A stretch of 64,000 nucleotides of DNA from assembly GCF_003719305.1 (NCBI RefSeq), contig NZ_RARC01000013.1, positions 97,309 through 161,308 on the forward strand. The letters run 5' to 3'. The DNA comes from Mycolicibacterium stellerae. Its GTDB lineage: Bacteria > Actinomycetota > Actinomycetes > Mycobacteriales > Mycobacteriaceae. The position numbers were made by a program, and so were the translations under genes. Under the pieces are notes generated by a model that was not told where the DNA came from, ran no database searches, and was given only the letters and a program-made list of their open reading frames with translations. This document shows positions 26,828 to 34,259 of this stretch, piece after piece (position 1 is the first letter of the stretch; the number at the start of each line of letters is the position of its first letter).

Positions 26828-26947
26828 GTATGTCTGCGCCGAACACCGGGTGGGCGGGTGATACCGACTCGGTGATCCGCCAGTAGGCGCGGCAGCATGC
26901 CCCAGCACGTCGCGCGGGGGGCGGGCCCCGCGTTCGAAACTAATGTC

Positions 26948-26992
26948 ATATTTCGAATATCTGTTGACAGTTCGTTTGCCTGCGCCAATACT
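26948..26992 (+). promoter_or_regulatory. Promoter and TTCGAA element upstream of mscR
   Basis: TTGACA (26964-26969), a 17-base spacer and AATACT (26987-26992) form a good housekeeping-type promoter. Upstream lies the near-palindrome ATATTTCGAATAT (26948-26960). Together ATATTT-N6-A-CTGTTGAC is shared with the VOC promoter at 6675-6719. It lies in the 400-base gap 26828-27227, which holds no gene; the leader from here to the ATG is about 230 bases. Confidence 0.6.
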
Positions 26993-27227
26993 GTCGAGGG
27001 CGCCGTCGACGTTGCGTGCCGCCTCTGACACGTGAGCGGGCTGCCCGTGACACCGCGAGCGACCGCGGCCCGTGTTCCGCGAAATTGACTGCTGCCAAGC
27101 GTGATTCGGTGGTGCAGGCCACTCGCGGGACGCGCGACCCCGTCGGGACCTGGCCCAGCGTCGGCGTGTGCCGGCCCGTGCCCACCTGCGATATGCCCGC
27201 CGCACACGGAAAGAGGAAGGGAAACCC

Positions 27228-28313
27228 ATGAGTCAAACAGTTCACGGTGTGGTCGCCAAAGGCGTCGGCCAGCCCGTGTCACGGGAACAGGTCGTCATTC
27301 CGGATCCGGGACCGCACGACGTCGTCGTGGCGATCGCGGCATGCGGTGTGTGCCACACCGATCTGCACTACCGCGAGGGCGGCATCAACGACGACTTCCC
27401 CTTCTTGCTTGGCCACGAGGCCGCTGGCACCGTCGAGTCCGTCGGTCAAGCGGTCACGCTGGTGAACGTCGGCGACTTCGTCGTCTTGAACTGGCGTGCG
27501 GTGTGCGGGCAGTGCCGAGCGTGCAAGAAGGGAAAGCCGATTTACTGCTTCGACACTCACAACGCATCGAAGAAGATGACGCTGACCGACGGCACGGAAC
27601 TGACACCAGCCCTCGGGATCGGCGCGTTCGCCGACAAGACCCTCGTGCACGAGGGTCAATGCACCAAGGTGGATCCCGAGTCCGACCCTGCCGTGGTGGG
27701 TCTGCTGGGATGCGGCGTCATGGCCGGGTTGGGTGCGGCGATGAACACCGCAGCGGTGGGACGCGGCGATTCGGTCGCGGTCATCGGGTGTGGCGGCGTC
27801 GGGGATGCCGCGATCGCGGGCGCCCGGCTCGCTGGTGCGTCGACGATCATCGCGGTCGATCGCGACGAGAAGAAGCTGCAGTGGGCCACCGATCTCGGTG
27901 CCACCCATACCGTGGATGCAACTCAGCTCGACGTGGTGGAGGCGGTGCGCGAGCTGACCGGCGGCTTTGGCGCCGACGTCGTGATCGACGCGGTCGGCCG
28001 GCCCGAGACATGGAAGCAGGCCTTCTACGCCCGTGATTTGGCCGGCACCGTGGTGCTGGTCGGAGTGCCGACGCCGGAGATGACCATTGAGCTGCCCTTG
28101 ATCGACATCTTCTCTCGGGGCGGATCGCTCAAGTCGTCGTGGTATGGCGACTGCCTACCCGACCGCGACTTCCCGGCCCTGGTGGACTTGTACCGTCAAG
28201 GCCGCCTGCCACTAGAGAAGTTCGTCTCCGAGCGGATCTCGATCGACGACGTGGAGAAGGCCTTCACTGCGATGCACGACGGTCGCGTGCTGCGTTCGGT
28301 AGTGGTGCTGTGA
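27228..28313 (+). CDS. mscR: S-(hydroxymethyl)mycothiol dehydrogenase (mycothiol-dependent formaldehyde dehydrogenase)
   Basis: A 361-residue zinc MDR closely resembling mycobacterial MscR/AdhE2. Catalytic zinc residues sit in ACGVCHTDL and LLGHEAAG, structural zinc cysteines in VCGQCRACKKGKPIYC, and the cofactor loop is VIGCGGVGDAA. The segments DGTELTPALGIGAFADKTLVHEGQC and SSWYGDCLPD are family-specific. It oxidises S-hydroxymethyl-mycothiol from formaldehyde, and restricts the host to a mycothiol-making actinobacterium. Start 27228 follows AGAGGAAGGG. The next gene is its usual MBL partner. Confidence 0.93.
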   Translation: MSQTVHGVVAKGVGQPVSREQVVIPDPGPHDVVVAIAACGVCHTDLHYREGGINDDFPFLLGHEAAGTVESVGQAVTLVNVGDFVVLNWRAVCGQCRACKKGKPIYCFDTHNASKKMTLTDGTELTPALGIGAFADKTLVHEGQCTKVDPESDPAVVGLLGCGVMAGLGAAMNTAAVGRGDSVAVIGCGGVGDAAIAGARLAGASTIIAVDRDEKKLQWATDLGATHTVDATQLDVVEAVRELTGGFGADVVIDAVGRPETWKQAFYARDLAGTVVLVGVPTPEMTIELPLIDIFSRGGSLKSSWYGDCLPDRDFPALVDLYRQGRLPLEKFVSERISIDDVEKAFTAMHDGRVLRSVVVL

Positions 28314-28942
28314 ACGGCTCGTTTCGGACGGAAAAGGTAGTCACCACCGGCGAATTCAGCATCGATGGCCAGACGTGGGAGGTGTCGAACAACGTGTGGA
28401 TCGTCGGCGACGATCAGGAGGTCGTCGTCGTCGACGCCGCCCACGAGACGGCAGCGATCATCGACGCGGTGGGCGATCGCAACGTGGTAGCGGTGCTCTG
28501 TACCCACGGGCACAATGACCACATCACAGTGGCACCCGAACTCGGCGTCGAACTGTGCGCGCCGGTACTGCTGCACCCGGCCGACGCCGTCTTGTGGAAG
28601 GCGACGCATCCGGAGGCCTCGTTCTGGTCTGTCGAGAGCCACCCGAGGATCGGCGTGGCCGGCACGGAAGTCGAGGTCATCCACACTCCCGGGCATTCAC
28701 ACGGATCGACGTGCTTCTACGTTCCAGAAGCGGGCCAGCTGTTCAGCGGTGACACCCTGTTCGCCGGTGGCCCCGGCGCGACCGGACGCTCGTACTCGGA
28801 CTTTCCCACCATCATCGGTTCCATCCGGGACCGGTTGTTCTCGCTGCCGACGAACACCCGCGTCAACACCGGCCACGGCGAGGGCACCACGATCGGCGCC
28901 GAGTCCCCATACCTCGAAGAGTGGATCGCACGAGGTCACTGA
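28310..28942 (+). CDS. MBL-fold hydrolase paired with mscR
   Basis: A 210-residue metallo-beta-lactamase-fold protein of the glyoxalase II type. Metal motif THGHNDH, then HTPGHSHGST and FSGDTLFAGG supply the remaining ligands. The GTG at 28310 overlaps the mscR stop (GTGA), so it is translationally coupled. In mycobacteria mscR is regularly followed by such a protein, thought to hydrolyse the S-formyl-mycothiol product; that role is inferred from context. Confidence 0.9.
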   Translation: MNGSFRTEKVVTTGEFSIDGQTWEVSNNVWIVGDDQEVVVVDAAHETAAIIDAVGDRNVVAVLCTHGHNDHITVAPELGVELCAPVLLHPADAVLWKATHPEASFWSVESHPRIGVAGTEVEVIHTPGHSHGSTCFYVPEAGQLFSGDTLFAGGPGATGRSYSDFPTIIGSIRDRLFSLPTNTRVNTGHGEGTTIGAESPYLEEWIARGH

Positions 28943-29012
28943 CGGCGGTACACGCCGACATGCGCGCCAAAGATCCACTGGTGCAACGGGAATCGAATTC
29001 TTCAGCTCAGAA

Positions 29013-29315
29013 ATGGCGGAACAGACCATGGCGCTCTTCATCGTTCAGTACAGCTTCTCCTCAGCGAGCGCGCCCGGTCGCGACGACCACCGGGCAGCTC
29101 ACCGCGAGTGGCTTCGCGGGCTGCTCGAGCAGGAGCGACTCCTAGTCGGCGGCCCCTACCCGGACGGGACGGGGGCAATGGCGGTCGTCGAGGCTCCTGA
29201 CCGTGAATCGGTTCGGAACTGGTTCGACGACGATCCCTTCCTCCGGGAAGACTTGGTGGACGAATTGTCGGTCGTGGAATGGGTACCGACGATGGGCAGG
29301 GTCGGCGCCGGCTGA
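29013..29315 (+). CDS. YciI-family small protein
   Basis: A 100-residue YciI-like (dimeric alpha+beta barrel) protein: ALFIVQYSF at the start, HREWLRGLLEQERLLVGGPYPDGTGAM in the middle and RNWFDDDPFLREDLVDELSVVEW at the end. The conserved His-Asp style active site of the family is plausible but its reaction is unknown. ATG 29013 or 29028 may be used. It lies 70 bases after the MBL gene in the same direction. Confidence 0.7.
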   Translation: MAEQTMALFIVQYSFSSASAPGRDDHRAAHREWLRGLLEQERLLVGGPYPDGTGAMAVVEAPDRESVRNWFDDDPFLREDLVDELSVVEWVPTMGRVGAG

Positions 29316-29390
29316 GGTGTCGGCGCGCAATCGGCGATGTCACCAATCGTCGTGGTGCCCCAATCGTCGCGGCGCCAGTGAAGGCCAGCC

Positions 29391-29510
29391 ATGTACAACG
29401 AAGTTCTGGTCGCCAACCGGGATGAGATCGCCACCAAAAGGTGCTCGAGCTGGCGCCGTCGAAGCGGTGAAGATCGAGGCAACCACCACCGAAGGGGGGT
29501 GACCTCATAG
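29391..29510 (+). pseudogene. Relic of a biotin carboxylase N-terminus
   Basis: The 39-codon frame starts MYNEVLVANRDEIATK, close to the invariant opening of biotin carboxylases (M-F-x-K-VLVANRGEIAVR). After residue 16 it loses all resemblance and ends soon after. It is read as the residue of a lost carboxylase gene, not an active peptide. Confidence 0.45.
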
Positions 29511-29525
29511 CGGTGATCCCGGGGG

Positions 29526-30278
29526 TCAGGTGGCAGGTGCTCCATCACCCCGGGTGACCACGACAAGTCGCTGCCGATCGTTGATCGCCACGTCGTCGAA
29601 GATCACCTGGGCGCACTGCGCGCCGCCGGCGCCCGGGTGAAGCGCAGATACCGTGATGCCAGGGCTTCCCATCGCGACGATGAAGTGCGCGCGCCGCGGG
29701 CGCACCCCTCGCGGTGGTGTGAGCTGCGCCGCGAGCAGCCCGTTATCGGCGTGCAGAGCGTGGGCGGTGCAGAGGATCCGGCCGGCGACGTGCCAGGTCC
29801 CGTCGTCCCAGCACTCGGCTGCCAGGTCTTGGCCGACGAGGTCACCAGCAGCACCCCGTTGGTCAGTCAATGAACACCACAGGTCATCGCCGCGCAGCAG
29901 TCGTCGCAGGTAGCGCGCCTTGACGTCGTCGGTTCCGTAGGCCACGATCAGCGGCCCGCAGACCCGTAGAGCCGGGGTGTCGAGGAGATGCGCCAGGGAA
30001 GCGGCCGCCAGTTCCTCGGTGACGATCGCCTGCTGTGCCGGCGAGCCATTGCGACCGCCGTAACGCCACGGCCAGGTGATGCCGACGTATCCAGCGTCGT
30101 AGAGCAGTGTTTGAGCGCGGCGCCGGGCCAGGACCGCTTCGGGGTCGAATGTCTGTGAGCGCGCGTCGGCCAGGGCGGGGAGTCGTCCCTGATTGCCCTC
30201 CAGGAATGACCACAGCCGCTGACGGTAGAGGTGATCGGCGGAGACGTCGAGCCCGCCGGCGGCGCGGTTCGCGCTCAC
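29526..30278 (-). CDS. Acyl-CoA dehydrogenase-like protein lacking the C-terminal domain
   Basis: A 250-residue protein matching only the N-terminal helical and middle beta domains of acyl-CoA dehydrogenases: YVGITWPWRYGGRNGSPAQQAIVTEEL, CGPLIVAYGTDDVKARYLRRLLRGDDLWC and VFDDV-like QVIFDDVAIND. The usual C-terminal helical domain with the catalytic glutamate and FAD contacts is missing (family length near 390). No continuation is visible downstream. GTG start overlaps the aconitase stop. It may be a decayed gene or a non-catalytic subunit that pairs with another protein. Confidence 0.7.
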   Translation of the reverse strand: MSANRAAGGLDVSADHLYRQRLWSFLEGNQGRLPALADARSQTFDPEAVLARRRAQTLLYDAGYVGITWPWRYGGRNGSPAQQAIVTEELAAASLAHLLDTPALRVCGPLIVAYGTDDVKARYLRRLLRGDDLWCSLTDQRGAAGDLVGQDLAAECWDDGTWHVAGRILCTAHALHADNGLLAAQLTPPRGVRPRRAHFIVAMGSPGITVSALHPGAGGAQCAQVIFDDVAINDRQRLVVVTRGDGAPAT

Positions 30279-32233
30279 GCGGGGACCCCCCTGCTCGCGA
30301 TGGCTGGATCGTAGTTCCCGACCTGCGCGAGAAGCCCACCGGCGAGCAGGGTCTCGCGTTCTCCGGCAGTCAAATCGATGGTGACCGAGAATTGTGTCCG
30401 ATCGCCGGTGACGACCGACAACTCCTCGCGTCCGTCACTCAGGGCCTGCCGCAACCCTGTGACGGTCCACTCCTGACCCACGTCGATCTGCGGGGTGTCG
30501 TCAGGCAGGACGAGCGGCACAATGCCCACGGCTATCAGGTTGCGCCGATGGATGCGGGCATAACTGCGGGCGGCGATGAGCTTCACTCCGAGATGTGCTG
30601 GTATCAAGGCGGCATGCTCGCGCGATGACCCCTGGCCGTAGTTGTGTCCGCCGACGATGATGCCGCCGCCCCATCGACGTGCCCGGTCGTGGAATTCGGC
30701 GTCGAAGCGCTGGAACATATATCGGGCGCAGATGGCGATGTTGGACCACACGGACATCGCGATCGCGCCGTCGGGCGCCATGTCGCCGGTGGAGACGTCG
30801 TCGCCGACGTCGATCAGCACGCGCGCGGTGAGGCCGTCCGGGACCGGTGTCGGTGGGGCTGGTGCGACGAGGTTCGGCCCGCGCTCGACGATCACCGAGG
30901 CCCGCTCGCGGGCGGGCAGCGGGACGGTGATGTGGTGGTCGTGAATCGAGACGTCCGGCGCGGCGGCGGGGCGAAGCGTGATTGACCCGCGCGCCGTGGG
31001 GTCGGTGATTCGTCCGGTGAGAGCGCTGGCCGCCGCGGTCGACGGGCTACACAGATAGACCTGATCTTCGGCGGTTCCACTTCGGCCGGGAAAGTTGCGG
31101 TTGAACGTGCGCAGCGATGCCGCTCCCTGCAGCGGAGCCTGACCGATACCGACGCAGGGGCCGCAGATGGGTTCGAGCATGCGGGCACCGGCCTGCAGCA
31201 GATCCTGGTAGACACCGGATTCGATGATGGTGTTGAGGATTTGGCGCGACCCGGGGGTCACCGTGAGCGAGACCCGTGGATGCACGGTGCGCCCGCGCAG
31301 AGCCGCAGCCACCGTCGCGAGGTCCTCATACGAGCTGTTCACCGACGAACCCACGCACACCTGCGTGACCGGCGTGTCGGGCAGTTCGTCGACGGCGATC
31401 ACGTTGCCGGGAGAGTGCGGCACGGCCACGAGGGGGCGCAGGTCGGTCAGGTCGATCCGAATCTCCTCATCGTAGGTCGCGCCCGAGTCCGCACACATCG
31501 CACGGAAGTCGCCATCGCGTCCCTGTTCGGCGAGCCAGCGCGCCGTCTCGGCGTCGGAGGGAAAGACCGCCGTGGTGGCACCGGTTTCGATGATCATGTT
31601 GGCGATGGTCGCTCGTCCCGACGTGGAGATCGTGGCCACGCCAGCGCCGTAGAACTCGAATACCGCGCCGCGTCCACCGCGAACGTCATAGCGCCGCAAC
31701 AGCTCTAGGACGACATCCTTGGGTTCGACCGCGTCACGCAGCGCGCCGAGGAGTTCGACACCGATGACCCGAGGACAGGGAAAGGTGAAGCCGCGGCCAG
31801 CCATGGCCACGGCGACCTCGAGCCCACCGGCACCGGTGGCGAACATCGCGGCTGCCCCCGCCGTCGAGGTATGCGAGTCGGCACCGAGGAGCAATTCACC
31901 GGGCCTGGTGAAGCGCTCCAAGTGAATGTAGTGCGAGATCCCATGTCCAGCCGGTGAATAGCGCAGGCCATAGCGTTGACAGAAGGTGGTCAGATACCGA
32001 TGGTCCTGCATGTTCTTGTCGTCGATCTGCAACACGTTGTGATCTACGTACATGACTGCCAGCGGAACCTCGATCGAGTCGGCCCCGAGTTGCTCGAACT
32101 GCATCGCGGCCATCGTCCCGGTGGCGTCCTCGAGCAGGATCTGGTCGGGGCGCACGCAGATGTCGGCACCGGGGATCAATTCACCTGCGGTGAGGTGAGC
32201 GCGCAGGATCTTGAAGGTGAGGTTGTCGGCCAT
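30275..32233 (-). CDS. Aconitase-family hydro-lyase with fused swivel domain
   Basis: A 652-residue member of the aconitase superfamily holding both large and small (swivel) domains in one chain. Cluster cysteines are in TQVCVGSSVN and PICGPCVGIG; GADSHTSTAGA and the swivel GGHNYGQGSSREHAALIPAHLG are clear. It should isomerise a hydroxy-di- or tricarboxylate through dehydration and rehydration on a [4Fe-4S] cluster. The setting (RibBA, flavin reductase, acyl-CoA dehydrogenase fragment) is not the citric acid cycle, so a catabolic substrate such as an alkylcitrate or homologue is plausible. ATG 32233 follows AAGGAACC. Confidence 0.85.
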   Translation of the reverse strand: MADNLTFKILRAHLTAGELIPGADICVRPDQILLEDATGTMAAMQFEQLGADSIEVPLAVMYVDHNVLQIDDKNMQDHRYLTTFCQRYGLRYSPAGHGISHYIHLERFTRPGELLLGADSHTSTAGAAAMFATGAGGLEVAVAMAGRGFTFPCPRVIGVELLGALRDAVEPKDVVLELLRRYDVRGGRGAVFEFYGAGVATISTSGRATIANMIIETGATTAVFPSDAETARWLAEQGRDGDFRAMCADSGATYDEEIRIDLTDLRPLVAVPHSPGNVIAVDELPDTPVTQVCVGSSVNSSYEDLATVAAALRGRTVHPRVSLTVTPGSRQILNTIIESGVYQDLLQAGARMLEPICGPCVGIGQAPLQGAASLRTFNRNFPGRSGTAEDQVYLCSPSTAAASALTGRITDPTARGSITLRPAAAPDVSIHDHHITVPLPARERASVIVERGPNLVAPAPPTPVPDGLTARVLIDVGDDVSTGDMAPDGAIAMSVWSNIAICARYMFQRFDAEFHDRARRWGGGIIVGGHNYGQGSSREHAALIPAHLGVKLIAARSYARIHRRNLIAVGIVPLVLPDDTPQIDVGQEWTVTGLRQALSDGREELSVVTGDRTQFSVTIDLTAGERETLLAGGLLAQVGNYDPAIASRGVPA

Positions 32234-32260
32234 CACGGTCGGTTCCTTCCGGGGACGTCT

Positions 32261-33508
32261 TCAGGGCAGGGCAACGGGAAGATCGAGCAGGTGGCCCAAG
32301 CGGTCACGCTTGGTCCGCAGATAGGTGATGTTGTCGTCGTTCGCAATCGGCGGGGTGGAAATCCGCTCGGTGATCGAGATGCCATTGGCGTTGAGCGCCT
32401 GAAGCTTCCGAGGATTGTTGGTGATGAGGCGGATGCGGTCGATCTCGAGTTTCCGTAGGACGGCGGCACTTACGTCGTAGTCGCGACTGTCAATCGGAAG
32501 GCCGAGTGCAATGTTGGCGTCGACGGTGTCGTGGCCGGTTTCCTGCAGTGTGTAGGCGGCAAGTTTGTGCGCCAAGCCGATTCCCCGGCCCTCCTGTCCG
32601 CGAAGGTAGATCAGCACGCCAGCGCCCTCGGCGGCGATCGCGGCGAGCGCGGCGTCGAGTTGGCTTCCGCAGTCGCAGCGACGGGAGCCGATGACGTCTC
32701 CGGTGAGGCACTCGCTGTGGACGCGAACCAGGACCCCGGCGTCGGTGGCCGAGGCGCTGCGAACATCGCCATGGCACAACACCAGATGGTCGACGCCGTC
32801 GCCGGCGGTGTAGGTCTGCGCGATGAACAGTCCGTGATCGGTGGGGATGGCCGCGGAGGCACCAAGGACCGCGCCGGTCTCGACGCGTCGGCGGTGTTCG
32901 ACGAGCTCGGCGACCGAGATCATCGGGATCTGGTGGGCGGCGGCGAACGCGGTCAGGACCGGTCCAGACATCGGAATGCCGTCATCGGCCACCAGTTCGG
33001 TGATGACGGCGACCTGGCGGCACCCGGCCAGCCGCATCAGATCCACCGACGCCTCGGTGTGTCCGGCGCGTTCGAGAACCCCCGCGGCGCGCGCCCGCAA
33101 CGGGAACACGTGACCGGGCCGGCGCAAATCGGCTGGCACAGTGGACTTGTCGGCCAGCGCACGCACAGTGGCCGCTCGATCAGCCGCAGAGATTCCGGTG
33201 CCAGTGCAGACGGCGTCCACGGTGACGGTGAAGGCGGTCTGCTGGTTGTCCGTGTTGGTGGCGACCATCAGGTCCAAGCCGAGGTCATCGGCGATCGCGT
33301 CGCTCATCGGGGTGCAGACCAGGCCGCTGCCGTGCCGAAGCAGGAAGACCATGTCATCGGTGTCGACATATTCGGCAGCCATGACCAGGTCGCCCTCGTT
33401 CTCGCGGTCGGCGTCGTCGGCCACGAGGACCATGCCGCCGTGTGCGATCGCGGTCAGTGCTTCGCTGAGTCGGCTCAACGCGTCGGCGGGTGCAGAGGTC
33501 GTGGGCAT
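32261..33508 (-). CDS. ribBA: Bifunctional RibBA: DHBP synthase / GTP cyclohydrolase II
   Basis: A 415-residue riboflavin precursor enzyme. The N-terminal 3,4-dihydroxy-2-butanone-4-phosphate synthase half shows DDADRENEGDL (31-41), GISAADRAATV and RPGHVFPL. The C-terminal GTP cyclohydrolase II half has zinc ligands Cys267, Cys278 and Cys280 (SECLTGDVIGSRRCDCG) and LRGQEGRGIGL. Both halves look catalytically complete. It sits between a flavin reductase (8-base gap) and the aconitase-like gene, so it is probably an extra copy that raises flavin supply for the flavin monooxygenases nearby, not the housekeeping enzyme. Confidence 0.92.
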   Translation of the reverse strand: MPTTSAPADALSRLSEALTAIAHGGMVLVADDADRENEGDLVMAAEYVDTDDMVFLLRHGSGLVCTPMSDAIADDLGLDLMVATNTDNQQTAFTVTVDAVCTGTGISAADRAATVRALADKSTVPADLRRPGHVFPLRARAAGVLERAGHTEASVDLMRLAGCRQVAVITELVADDGIPMSGPVLTAFAAAHQIPMISVAELVEHRRRVETGAVLGASAAIPTDHGLFIAQTYTAGDGVDHLVLCHGDVRSASATDAGVLVRVHSECLTGDVIGSRRCDCGSQLDAALAAIAAEGAGVLIYLRGQEGRGIGLAHKLAAYTLQETGHDTVDANIALGLPIDSRDYDVSAAVLRKLEIDRIRLITNNPRKLQALNANGISITERISTPPIANDDNITYLRTKRDRLGHLLDLPVALP

Positions 33509-33516
33509 GCGGTCCC

Positions 33517-34029
33517 TCACTGTCGGCCGGTGTGGTTGTTGTCGTGCGGGTGCGGAAGGTGGTAGGCGCCTCGGAAGTACAGGAGTGGTCGGTCCTGCGA
33601 GTTGGCCTGCAGGTCGAGTACTTCGGCTGCCACGATGGTGTGGTCGCCCCCGTCGTATTCGGCCCACAGTCGGCACTCGGCCCACGCGACCACGTCGTCG
33701 AGGATCGGCGCCCCGAGCGACCCGGGTGACCACTTGACACCGGCGAACTTGTCGGCGCCCGAGACAGCGAAGCCGTTACTGAGCCCGTCGTGGTGAGCGG
33801 CGAGGACGTTGATCGCGAAGGTGCCGACGTCACGGATCCTCGGCCAGGTCGTCGAGGAGCGCCCCGGGCTGAACATCACCAGGGGAGGATCGAGAGACAG
33901 CGAGCCAAATGACTGGCAGGTGAAGCCGATGGGGCCGCCGTCGCTCATCGTCGTGATGACGGTGATGCCCGAGCAGAAGTGCCCGAGCACAGTCCGCATG
34001 AGCTGGGGGGTGACGTGTGAAACCTGCAT
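33517..34029 (-). CDS. Flavin reductase (RutF/HsaB family)
   Basis: A 170-residue flavin reductase-like FMN-binding domain protein. TPQLMRTVLGHFCSGITVITT, the GFTCQSFGSLSLDPPLVMFS flavin loop and FAINVLAAHH are family hallmarks; the C-terminal LLYFRGAYH closes the domain. It supplies reduced FMN or FAD to a separate oxygenase. The divergently transcribed RutA-like monooxygenase at 35787 is the nearest candidate partner, and the HsaA-like hydroxylase at 3460 another. It leads the leftward reductase-RibBA-aconitase operon. Confidence 0.9.
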   Translation of the reverse strand: MQVSHVTPQLMRTVLGHFCSGITVITTMSDGGPIGFTCQSFGSLSLDPPLVMFSPGRSSTTWPRIRDVGTFAINVLAAHHDGLSNGFAVSGADKFAGVKWSPGSLGAPILDDVVAWAECRLWAEYDGGDHTIVAAEVLDLQANSQDRPLLYFRGAYHLPHPHDNNHTGRQ

Positions 34030-34044
34030 CGTCGTCTCCTGAGG

Positions 34045-34083
34045 TGCCTACGGTCGGCGGTCTCCGCGCACCGACCGTAGGCA
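34045..34083. promoter_or_regulatory. 13-bp perfect inverted repeat ahead of the flavin reductase
   Basis: TGCCTACGGTCGG (34045-34057) and CCGACCGTAGGCA (34071-34083) with a 13-base centre, ending 16 bases before the flavin reductase start. It could be a leader hairpin in the flavin reductase-ribBA mRNA or an operator. I looked for FMN riboswitch landmarks and did not find them. Confidence 0.55.
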
Positions 34084-34150
34084 GTTTGTGACCGCGCTCA
34101 CTATCCCGAGACGGCAAGCGATCATCCGCAAAGTGAAAATCGGTCGCGCC

Positions 34151-34185
34151 GCTGCACGGAACGGACAATGCGCTGCACTGACCGG
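34151..34185 (+). promoter_or_regulatory. Direct repeats with 21-bp period, likely AraC-type site
   Basis: GCTGCACGGAACGG (34151-34164) and GCTGCACTGACCGG (34172-34185) agree at 12 of 14 positions and are exactly 21 bases apart, two helical turns, the spacing typical of AraC half-sites. A -10-like TATCTT (34210-34215) follows at the distance expected for activation. An AraC gene lies at 37019 in the same unit. Confidence 0.55.
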
Positions 34186-34259
34186 CTATCGACGGGGCTG
34201 AGGCGGTCCTATCTTCGGATCATGGTGACCTGCGACACACGAACCATGGGAAGTCGACT

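Noticed and set aside
26948..26970. Possible SOS (LexA) box at TCGAATATCTGTTGA
   Set aside because: Only part of the mycobacterial TCGAAC-N4-GTTCGA consensus is kept, and the related site at 6699 has the wrong spacing. Shared promoter architecture explains both better.
34045..34083. FMN riboswitch ahead of flavin reductase-ribBA
   Set aside because: The region is too short and holds only one simple hairpin; the conserved multi-stem FMN aptamer landmarks are not visible.
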